NCBI GenBank assembly: GCA_017394375.1
Contig: JAFPYV010000040.1
Location: 1-7,763, forward strand
Source of the DNA: a bacterium
Lineage (GTDB): Bacteria; Bacillota_I; Bacilli_A; Mycoplasmatales; Mycoplasmoidaceae
DNA: 7,763 nt
Direction: 5' to 3'
Under the pieces are notes generated by a model. It made no database searches. It was not told the origin of the DNA and saw nothing but the letters and a program-made list of their open reading frames with translations. Position 1 is the first letter of the stretch, and each line of letters starts with the position of its first letter. Made by a program: the position numbers and the translations under genes. Below, piece after piece: positions 1 to 7,100 of this stretch.

Positions 1-318
1 CATTTTCTTAAAAATATTAGCTACTTCATCCTTACCAATTTTGTCCATAAATTCTTTCCAAATTTCAATTTTGTCTTTGGAATTTTTAGGACGACCCGAT
101 TTGGTGCCTTTTTTTGGTGCTTTACCAGTCATAGATATTAACGTGTTCATATCTCTATTATGGTACAAAAATTTCTTATACTTTTTGAAAAATAAATATT
201 TGCTATTTTTGTTTATCTTTCGATATGCTCCATATTTGAATCATAAAGCATTAATACCTTGTGTTTCATAAATATCGAATAATTCTAACCATTGATTTGG
301 TTTTAATTGTTTAGACAT
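1..318 (-). CDS. IS3-family transposase, N-terminal part (runs off window)
   Basis: This is the DNA-binding N-terminal portion of an IS3-type transposase, which would bind the inverted repeats of the element. The minus-strand frame is open for 106 codons from ATG 316-318 to the window edge with no TAA or TAG; one TGA (241-243) is read as Trp. The protein begins MSKQLKPNQWLELFDIY, the usual opening of mycoplasma IS150-type transposases. A basic helical region follows, then a KSGRPKN segment near residues 70-76 that is typical of the linker after the helix-turn-helix. The catalytic DDE domain is not in the window, so neither intactness nor a programmed frameshift can be judged. A purine-rich ribosome site (AAGGAAGGAAGGA) lies 10-20 bases upstream, inside a hairpin. 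Confidence 0.8.
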
Positions 319-324
319 AAAAAA

Positions 325-359
325 ACAATAATCCTTCCTTCCTTTGAAAGAATTATTGT
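325..359 (-). promoter_or_regulatory. Hairpin over the transposase ribosome-binding site
   Basis: Arms 325-336 and 348-359 are complementary over 12 bases with one mismatch, around an 11-base loop. On the minus strand the 3' arm is followed at once by seven T residues and then the ATG of the transposase. The repeated GGAAGGAAGG ribosome-binding stretch lies in the loop and 3' arm. The hairpin plus T-run could act as a terminator or as a fold that hides the ribosome site in transcripts entering from flanking DNA. Such protection is known for several IS families; here it is inferred from the fold alone. Confidence 0.55.
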
Positions 360-362
360 CCA

Positions 363-391
363 ATTTTAATGTCCTAGTCTAGATATGTCAA
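363..391 (-). promoter_or_regulatory. Predicted promoter of the IS transposase
   Basis: On the minus strand TTGACA (386-391) is followed after exactly 17 bases by TAAAAT (363-368), a near-ideal housekeeping promoter aimed at the transposase. The -10 lies inside the element, while the -35 lies just outside the inferred boundary at 381. The -35 would therefore be supplied by flanking DNA. A second TTGACA copy lies 20 bases further out (406-411). Confidence 0.6.
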
Positions 392-402
392 GATTTATAT
401 TG

Positions 403-821
403 ATGTGTCAAGGCTATTTTAGGCATACACCAAACACAAAAAACGATAATCCAACTTTATCTCAATATAGCAAGGAATGACTTTCATATAAGGATAATCC
501 TAAAAAGAAATTGCAAATAATGAATGATATTTTCTCAATTTATTTAACTATATTGACAATACTAAAAAATGCTAATTTATTAGATGATTTTTTAAGTAAA
601 TTATAAAAGAAAATTTATTAAAGAGAAAAACTAAACGCTATATAACTTACCCACTTATTTATGTTTGATTTTTAGTAAATCAATATTCTATAAATTTTAA
701 ATTTTTGACTATTAGAATTTGATTTGGCAATGGCATGATAAACGAAAATTTTTATCAAAAAAACTTAACTCGTTGATTTCAAGACAATTTTATAAGTGTA
801 AAGTTTTATTTGGAGACATAA
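403..821 (+). pseudogene. Decayed coding fragment next to the IS, unrecognised
   Basis: With TGA as Trp, one frame is open from ATG 403 to TAA 604-606 (67 residues, including SQYSKEWLSYKDNPKKKLQ and KNANLLDDFLSKL). A second frame, one base back, is open from 600 to TAA 819-821 (about 73 residues, including RIWFGNGMINENFYQKNL). A single frameshift near 600 could join them into one 3' gene remnant, cut at its 5' side by the IS inserted at about 381. Residue composition is protein-like, but I recognise no family and there is no ribosome-binding site. Open frames of this size can arise by chance in such AT-rich DNA, so this is a weak call. Confidence 0.3.
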
Positions 822-883
822 AAAAGTGTATATTTCTCCCCGATAAATTATTATTAAACAAAAAGTGAAGGCTTTAAAACCTT

Positions 884-1210
884 AAACTAGGACATGAAGT
901 TGTGAAAAAAATTTACTTTCGTATTTTATTATTACTAATTTCTAAATTGAACTGAATGAGTCCAGTTAAATTTTTCATAAATTCTGACATTATTGTAGTA
1001 ATAGATATAATCAGCAATTACCTATTTTAATTATGCAAATGGCATATGTTTAATATCTAGCTTATGAATTATTAGTTTTAAGAATGCTAAATTAAAATTC
1101 AACAACATTTTAAAATACTATTTAGATTTGTTCATGAATACTAAACTTACTAAAAAAGGTAATTAACAAATTCATAGTTATTAATTGCACTTTTATTCTT
1201 CATTAATTTA
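884..1210 (-). mobile_element. Relic of a second IS3-family element, right-hand end
   Basis: An IS-end-like sequence begins near 884 (AAACTAGGACATGAAGTTG). It matches the end of the first element at about 19 of 28 positions when both are read inward. About 40-50 bases further in, a leftward IS3 transposase C-terminus ends at 935, the spacing expected between transposase stop and right terminal repeat. Upstream the coding sequence fades through several frameshifts and stops. Possible traces reach about 1210, but the outer limit is not defined. Confidence 0.6.
935..1103 (-). pseudogene. IS3-family transposase, decayed C-terminal fragment
   Basis: The minus-strand frame ending at TAG 935-937 reads IADYIYYYNNVRIYEKFNW then THSVQFRN. 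This matches the characteristic end of IS3/IS150 transposases (a Y-I-YYNN-RI block, then a basic/Trp segment and a T/S-P-x-x-Y/F-R tail). Upstream, in a different frame at 1071-1103, VEF-stop-FSILKT resembles the ENFFxxLK segment containing the catalytic Glu of the DDE domain. Stops and at least one frameshift separate the two pieces, so this is a dead copy. The rest of the catalytic domain is too eroded to call. Confidence 0.65.
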
Positions 1211-1513
1211 ATTTATTATTCTAATTAATTTAGTTGCTACTTTAATATCACTATTGTTCCATATGTATCTAATAAAAATTTTCATTTTTTGCAAACCCTA
1301 CTATTTTTCAATTAATTATTTATTAATGGTTTAATATGGGTCTTGGATGCAGCTTCTTTTCTAGAATTGTTGCCACTATCGTTTATGAATTGTGCAGTGA
1401 TAATAAATTTATCATGGATCTGTAATTGGATAGCTACCTAATATGTGATTAGTACAAACTTAAAATTATGCTTAGGTATTTAACATTACTAATCACTGTT
1501 AAAAATCAATTTT
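1211..1513. other. About 300 bases without a recognisable gene
   Basis: No credible gene was found on either strand. The longest protein-like stretch is a minus-strand open frame at 1312-1437 (41 codons, including QFINDSGNNSRKEAASKTH). It has no start codon and no known family, and may belong to the decayed IS or to older debris. Two interleaved inverted repeats lie at 1435-1496 and are described in the findings. Confidence 0.4.
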
Positions 1514-1543
1514 TTGAAAAATAAATAAAAAATATTATATTAT
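1514..1543 (+). promoter_or_regulatory. Predicted promoter of the small RNA upstream of the Abi gene
   Basis: TTGAAA (1514-1519) is followed by two overlapping -10 candidates: TATATT (1536-1541, spacer 16) and TATTAT (1538-1543, spacer 18). Either would start transcription near 1548-1551, at the edge of the GC-rich block. In DNA this AT-rich, -10-like words are frequent. The placement immediately before a GC island that ends in a terminator is what makes this pair credible. Confidence 0.45.
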
Positions 1544-1549
1544 CTAGTT

Positions 1550-1607
1550 AGTGGGCCCCGCGGGGTTTAAACGCCGAAGTAAAGATCCTTAAAAAGGATC
1601 TTTTTTT
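1550..1607 (+). ncRNA. Candidate small RNA (AbiF-type antitoxin RNA?) upstream of the Abi gene
   Basis: A predicted promoter at 1514-1543, a 24-base block with 18 G/C (1553-1576) and an intrinsic terminator (1581-1607) define a transcript of about 58 nucleotides. It has no reading frame. The block contains GGGCCC, CCCCGCGGGG and GTTTAAAC as consecutive palindromes, followed by GCCGAAG. Possible pairs are CCC 1556-1558 with GGG 1563-1565 around a CGCG loop, and GG 1554-1555 with CC 1574-1575. The Abi_2 gene starts 61 bases after the terminator. A conserved RNA structure linked to abiF-type genes and RNA-neutralised HEPN toxins has been described; I recall this from memory and could not compare it with the published model. 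A transcribed leader or attenuator of the Abi gene is the main alternative. Confidence 0.5.
1581..1607 (+). terminator. Intrinsic terminator of the small RNA
   Basis: A perfect 10-base-pair stem, AAAGATCCTT (1581-1590) with AAGGATCTTT (1594-1603), encloses an AAA loop. With the last stem bases it forms a T7 run to 1607. The T-run is on the plus strand only, so the signal ends rightward transcription before the Abi gene. Either the RNA is a separate product or the Abi gene depends on readthrough. Confidence 0.85.
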
Positions 1608-1668
1608 CGTATCTATTACTAGTTTATCCGATAACTATATTGAATAATATTTAATTAAGAATTTATCT

Positions 1669-3248
1669 ATGAAAATAAATGTTGAGCAATTCAAAACATT
1701 GCATGAGCAAATTGAAATTTTAAACCGATGGGGTAATAATTTTCTTGTTAAGAATCCTAAAGAGAAGGAAAAAGTTTTAGAATATCTTCAAGATAATAAT
1801 TTTCAAACTGGTGTTGATGCTTTTGCTCCATTATTATGGAAAAATCTTGATGATGGAATTAAGAGAAAGAATTATAAATTTATTGACGATTTTAAATTCA
1901 AAGATTTAACTAATTTATACGATTTTGATAGTTGCTTAAAAAATAAAATCAATGAGTTACTGCAAAGATTAGAAAAAAGATTACGAAATGGAATTATCTA
2001 CTATACTCTCACAGCTATCAAAGAAATTAGTAATAGTAATATTAATTTACCATTTCTTCTTGTTGATGATGAGTGATCACAAATTATTGGTAAATCAATC
2101 TTTAGCAATAATTTATCGAAGCAATCATTTTTAACTAATGATATTGAGTTTAAGTTTAATGAATATTATTCATTCTTGCAAAAATACATTGAACCATTTG
2201 AAACCAGCAGTTTATTTGTAAAAAATGTCCAAATTAATAAATTTTATTTTGGTACCATTTTTAAGAATTATGAAATGCTTAAAACTGAAAATAACTTTAA
2301 TCAATATAAATCATTCACAGAAATGAATATAGATAATCTAATACCTTTAGAGATTATGGACTCAAATAATAATAAAATCATGTGCACTTATCAGCATTTC
2401 TTTAAATGATGTAGAAAAAATAAAAACTTCCGAATGAATTAAAAGATGACGAACAATATCTTGATCTTAGTACCACTGATGGAATGATGAACGTATTAGC
2501 TAAGTCATTTGTACCAATGTATAAATCATTTACTCAAGATGCTTTTGGCGATACCATTAAATTCTTTTCTAAATTAAGCAATACGATTCAAATTAAAGTT
2601 GTTAAAGAGTGATTCCAAAATTTCTATCAAAAAATTAGTGCCATAATCAATGATAAAGATAATTTTGATTTAATTCTCATTGGCACTTTTATTTCCTTTC
2701 TAGAAGTGTTTAAAAATATTCGCAATCGGATTGCTCATTTAGATATTATTTATAATTTTTGAGATATCCATGTCTTAAATAATTCAAGTCTAAGTAGAAC
2801 TGTAAAAATTAAAGAAAATGATTTTTGAATTACGAATAAACCAACGTGTATGTTTCTAAATACATTAACAAACAAAGAAAATAATTATTTTCAAAGTGAA
2901 TATTTCAAAAAACAATATTTTGGTAAAGATTCAAATTATTATTTAGATAGAATTAACAGCCTAGGAATTAAAGCATATTGTAAATATAAAAATAATGATA
3001 TTTATTATGTCCATCAAGGTGATAACAAGATTTGATCTTTACCTCTATTTTTCCTAAATGATGCCATTGATTGACTTCTAGTTTTTATTAATAAACCTAA
3101 GAATTTTAGCAATATTGTCCAAGAATGCTTTTTAAAAATTAACTTTGAAAATAATGAAATAAAAAATCGCTTACATGACTACTTGTTTAACAAAATAATA
3201 ATCTCATTTGAAAAAATTGATTATGATTTGCTAAACAAAGAAAAGTAA
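1669..3248 (+). pseudogene. Abi_2 (AbiD/AbiF-type) HEPN abortive-infection protein, single frameshift
   Basis: This is a phage-defence protein of the Abi_2 family, HEPN-fold proteins thought to act as RNases that shut down infected cells. With TGA as Trp, frame 1 is open from ATG 1669 to about 2439. The frame one base back is then open from 2424 to TAA 3246-3248. Adding one A to the A-rich tract 2415-2426 joins them into about 526 residues. Residues 83-87 and the following helix (LYDFDSCLKNKINELL, then RLEKRLRNGIIYY) match the N-terminal Abi_2 block. RNRIAH (R352, H357 in the restored protein; 2721-2738) is the R-x4-H HEPN motif. Typical Abi_2 proteins have about 300-400 residues, so this one is long. 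The start is weakly supported: only AAGA-like purines lie upstream. An internal ATG pair at 2484/2487 could start the downstream half separately. A sequencing error, phase variation or true inactivation are all possible. Confidence 0.75.
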
Positions 3249-3276
3249 AAATAATTATAACTATAACTTTAAGTAA

Positions 3277-3660
3277 TTCATTATTTACCAAAGTATTTTT
3301 TATTTCATCAAATATTTGATTGCTACATTTTTAATCAACTATTTGTCAAGACATGATATTGATAGTACCACTATCGTGATTTCGCAATTGGAAATAAGGA
3401 TATTATTTGCATATGTGAAGTGAAATCGGATACAATGGATTATAATCCTAAAAAACGATGAATTAGAAAAAGCATATAAATTTTATTCTGAATTAAATAA
3501 ATATCACTATCTATTATTTAGGTATGAAAAAGGAAGTTTATTGTTCAAATGAACACACTATTTCGGTGGAAATCCAATAGGCAATGAAAAAATAAAGAAT
3601 GGATTTATGCAAAATATTTGATTTAGCCAAATCCTTAAAATTAATATTAACCAATTGTAA
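3277..3660 (+). pseudogene. Decayed PD-(D/E)xK-nuclease-like fragment
   Basis: One frame is open from 3277 to TAA 3658-3660 (TGA as Trp) but has no usable start. Its beginning (ending YLSRHDID) and its C-terminal part from 3457 (NDELEKAYKFYSELNKYHYL) look like protein. The middle makes better sense one frame back, 3366-3455: YHYRDFAIGNKDIICICEVK then SDTMDYNPK. There, D of RDFAI and E-V-K fit the D-x(n)-E-x-K core of PD-(D/E)xK nucleases, as found in restriction enzymes and similar proteins. A one-base loss near 3364 and an extra A in the A6 tract 3450-3455 explain the switch out and back. The gene appears 5'-truncated and dead. It may be the C-terminus of a restriction or helicase-nuclease protein, but the family is not certain. 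Confidence 0.5.
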
Positions 3661-3664
3661 CGAC

Positions 3665-3699
3665 AATGCTAGTAAAATCAACTACTAGCATTTTACTTT
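3665..3699 (+). terminator. Intrinsic terminator after the nuclease remnant
   Basis: A perfect 10-base-pair stem, AATGCTAGTA (3665-3674) with TACTAGCATT (3683-3692), has an 8-base loop and is followed by TTACTTTA. It starts 5 bases after the stop codon at 3660. The T-rich tail is on the plus-strand side, so it serves the rightward genes. Confidence 0.75.
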
Positions 3700-3728
3700 A
3701 CATATCATTATAAGCATGTATTGTTAAC

Positions 3729-3757
3729 AAAAAATGAAGGACTTTTAATCCTTCATT
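3729..3757 (-). terminator. Intrinsic terminator of the leftward membrane-protein fragment
   Basis: A perfect 9-base-pair stem, AATGAAGGA (3733-3741) with TCCTTCATT (3749-3757), has a 7-base loop. On the minus strand it ends in six T residues. The stop codon of the membrane-protein fragment (3745-3747) lies in the loop. It faces the plus-strand terminator 37 bases away, so the two marks form a convergent gene boundary. Confidence 0.75.
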
Positions 3758-4083
3758 CTTAATTGTTTAACAATAGGTTTTAAATCAGTTAGATAATAAT
3801 CAATATACATATCTTTAAATCAAACAAATGGTTTGCAATCAATCACATGCCTTGGTTGATGTTGCACATGCATGTAAATGTATGCTGCACTCATTACTAA
3901 CGCGACAAAGTTAGCACAGATATAAGCAACTGGAGTAGATCATAAGAAGAATCACATTGCATTGTTGTAATAAGGATTATTTATTTGAGCTGCACTTAAT
4001 CCAGCATTAAATGTACCAGGATCACCTAACGAAACTGCACTAAAAATATAAAGGATTGGAACGAATAAAATTAACAATTTCTA
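3745..4083 (-). pseudogene. C-terminal fragment of an unrecognised multi-pass membrane protein
   Basis: The minus-strand frame is open for 111 residues from just after an in-frame TAG (4081-4083) to TAA 3745-3747. It starts abruptly with a hydrophobic stretch (KLLILFVPILYIFSAVSL), then a soluble loop (GDPGTFNAGLSAAQINN). A second long membrane segment follows (MWFFLWSTPVAYICANFVAL), and a basic, aromatic tail ends in PIVKQLRMKD. No ATG with a ribosome-binding site lies near the 5' end; a TTG at 4075-4077 is possible but has no visible support. With a good terminator but no start, it looks like the 3' end of a transporter-type gene that lost its upstream part. I do not recognise the family. 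Confidence 0.6.
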
Positions 4084-4197
4084 ATTAATTGATTTTGTTA
4101 TATCCTAAAAAAATATAATGGTTATTTTTTAGTTTTTGATATCATATTTTAACTATTATTTTCTTGGCACCTACAAAAACATAGGTCTTTTGATTTG

Positions 4198-7100
4198 CTA
4201 TGATTGCATTTGCAATGGAATATTAATGCTTAATTGATTGGTTGAACTAATTCCATAAATACTAATCTTAAAAGTAAGTTGATTATTTGCTTGTATTACA
4301 TCACTAAATGCACAATTTGTATTCGTAAAATGATATGGTAATGGATAATTATAATTACCATTCCTAACTCCAGCTGCAGTTGGTAAAAAAGAATTTAAGA
4401 ATGAACCTAAATTTGTCATAGTTCAAGTTCCATTGTCATTAATTAAATCATCATGTGCGATTAATCAACTTGGCAATGAACTTAGAAATTTATTTTTAAT
4501 ATTAATGACAATTCCGTTTGCTGCATTTTGCAACATGTTAGTTAATGATTGAGCTGCAAAACTATAACTTAAAGTTGAAGTTACTCCATTAATTTTGGCA
4601 TAAATATTATTGTTTTGACTAATTAATTGCACATTGATAAATGCATCATAAAAACTAGTAATCCAATTGCAAATTGCATCTAGCATTGCATCATTAAGGA
4701 CAATTTCATTCTTTGAAGCACTAAATCCCCCATTGCTAATTAAACCTGCTAATAATTCAGCTTGATGAGTAGTCAAATATTCAATCAAATTATTTGCTTG
4801 AGTTTGATTATCTAAATCATTGGCATTTAAATTAATTGTTACCATATTGGTTGAAATCACTCCATCCAGACTAATGGCAAAACTTACTTGATTATTAGTT
4901 TGGCTAACATTAGCAAATTCACATGTACTACAAAGATTAAACACTGTTAACTTATTGCCAATTGTTGCTAAATAAGTACTTAAATTACTCAACGATCATT
5001 GACCATGATTGTATGTTGCATTATGAGTAGCAACTAATCATTTTTTAATTGCTAATTCACTGGTGCTTAAAGCGTTAATGTATCTAGCAATTTGATTAAC
5101 TTGTGATTGCAATACTGCTTGCAATTTTGTTAATGAAAAATCAAAGGATTTAGTGGAACAAATTGCGAGATTACCAAACACCGAAAGTGTAATGATTCCA
5201 TTATTGTTATTAATGTTAAATGAAGCATATGATGCTGGTAAAGATTCAATAATGAATGAGTTTAAATCATAAATAAAATCATTGGTAAAAATTAAGTGGT
5301 TATTTTTCATTACTACCCCATTACTGTTTGCAATATAACTTTGCACTTCTTGTTCATGATTATTTAAATAATCAATTACCCCATTTAAAGTTTGTACTGT
5401 AGTTTGATTATTATTAGGCAAAGCAATATTTACTTGATTAGTTGAACTAACACCAGCAAAATTAACATTAAAACTTAACAAATTATTAGGATTATTCACA
5501 TTTGTAAATTGATAAATAGTTTTGGAGAATAATGGCAAATTAAAACCAGCAATACTATATAGATTTAATTTTGGTAAATAGGTTACTAAATTTGTAAATA
5601 CATAAGTTGAAGAAACTACATTGTCTTTTACCACATATTTGGTGGTTAATAATTCATAATAATGTGCGTAAAATCAACTAGTAAATGAATGATTGTTATT
5701 ATTTTGCGTAATTATTAATTGTGCAATTTGGTTCGCAATGTTTTGTAAATCACTTTGGTAAATTGAAGTAGGAAAAGTGTAAGTTGTGTTCGAACTAATT
5801 GCATTTACTTGGGCACTAATGATTCCGTTATTATTAATAATGCTTAAGTTAATAAATGGATTAAAATTAGCAGTAATTCATCCTGTAACTTGTAAATCAA
5901 AATTATTAGCAAATACTAATTGGTTATTGTTAAAAGTAACTAAACCATTTTGAATTACCATTGCCAAAAAAGCATCTTGGTGCTTTTTTATATAAGTAAT
6001 CACATTGTTTGCTTGTTCTTCATCACTAATAGTTTTAGTTGGTAAGGAAATTGCTACCATGTTGGTTGAGTTAAGATTAAATAAGTTAAATGAAAAAAGC
6101 AACTGATGATTAACAATTTTTTGATTACCTAAACCAATTAATACTTTACTATTAAAGAATTTATAAATAAATACATACAAGTTTTTTCATTGATTATTAG
6201 TTTGCATGGTTGGAATTAAATTTCTTACTAAAGTTTGTTTGAAATATCCGGTCACGCTTTTGACTTTTCAAGTGTTATTTTCATTAACTAAATTATTGGT
6301 TGCTAATAATCAATTAGATATTGAATTAGTTGTATCATTTAAATCATTAGTAAAAGTGACTAAATCATTTAATATTATTTGCACTGTATTAATAAATTTA
6401 GCAGTCGGAAAAGCAAATGGATTGGCTGAAATTTGCTTACCAACTGTGATGTAAATTTTGCTGCCATTACTATTTATTTCACTTAAAGAATTAAAACCAT
6501 AAGCAGTGTTAAAAAAATGATTGGCTAATCATCATTGTAAAGTGGTTAAAAATGATTGTTGAAAAGTGATTGTTTGGTCATTATTAATGGTAACTAAATC
6601 AGAAGTAATAACATTATTGATAATATTTTCTTCATGATTTTGTAAATATTTTACTGCTTCATTCGCAATACTTTGATTTAATTGCTCAAAACTAAAAGTA
6701 AGGACGGTGTTGGAAGCTACACCACAATAATCAAGTTGAAAACTAATGTCATTATTAGTTATTTGTAAATTAGTACTAGTAAAGTTTTGCAAATTCAAGC
6801 TTAAACTTAATGAATTAGGAAAATTTGCTAGCGACTTAATTGTATTTAAATAACCATTTAAATTAGTTATTTGATATTTGTGATTGATTGGTTTAATATT
6901 TTTTGTGTTTACTAATCAATTAGTAATTTGGTTATTACCAGTTAAAGATAAGGCAAAAGTTACGATTTGATTTAGTGCATCTTGAATTAAATCATAATAT
7001 GCATTAGTTGCAAATTGATATAAATCAGTAGAAGTTAAATTATTTAAAGATGCACTAATTTTACCATCATTATTAATGATAGTTACTACCGGTAATTGCT

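Larger units (their letters stand above)
1..381 (-). mobile_element. IS3-family (IS150-like) insertion sequence, upstream end, cut by window edge
   Basis: A transposase reading leftward starts at 318. On the minus strand the DNA upstream of it reads TAGACTAGGACATTAAAATT then GGACAATAATTC. The TTGGACAAT part resembles the inner part of IS150-type terminal inverted repeats. A related end, with 9 identical bases (ACTAGGACA), occurs at 886-894 in the opposite sense, where a decayed IS3 transposase C-terminus ends. This supports an outer boundary near 381, though the exact base and any target duplication cannot be fixed here. The other end lies outside the window. Confidence 0.7.

Noticed and set aside
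41..271. Plus-strand open frame of 76 codons
   Set aside because: It lies opposite the IS transposase on the minus strand, which has clear family features and the better start.
871..886. Terminator AAGGCTTTAAAACCTT
   Set aside because: Only four strong pairs form before the loop closes, and no T-run follows.
1540..1607. T-box or other known riboswitch before the Abi gene
   Set aside because: The GTGGGCCCCGCG string only loosely recalls the T-box bulge; there is no specifier stem, and the terminator shares no strand with an alternative fold.
2421..2427. Programmed -1 frameshift at T-AAA-AAC
   Set aside because: The P-site codon would re-pair on TAA with a first-position mismatch and no downstream structure is evident; an indel in the A tract is simpler.
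4169..4186. Terminator for the lipoprotein gene (ACCTA/TAGGT hairpin)
   Set aside because: The stem is only 5 base pairs, and the T-run is on the plus-strand side, the wrong direction for the lipoprotein transcript.
6206..6454. Plus-strand open frame of 82 codons
   Set aside because: It is antisense to the middle of the intact lipoprotein gene, a shadow of the AT-rich repeat coding.
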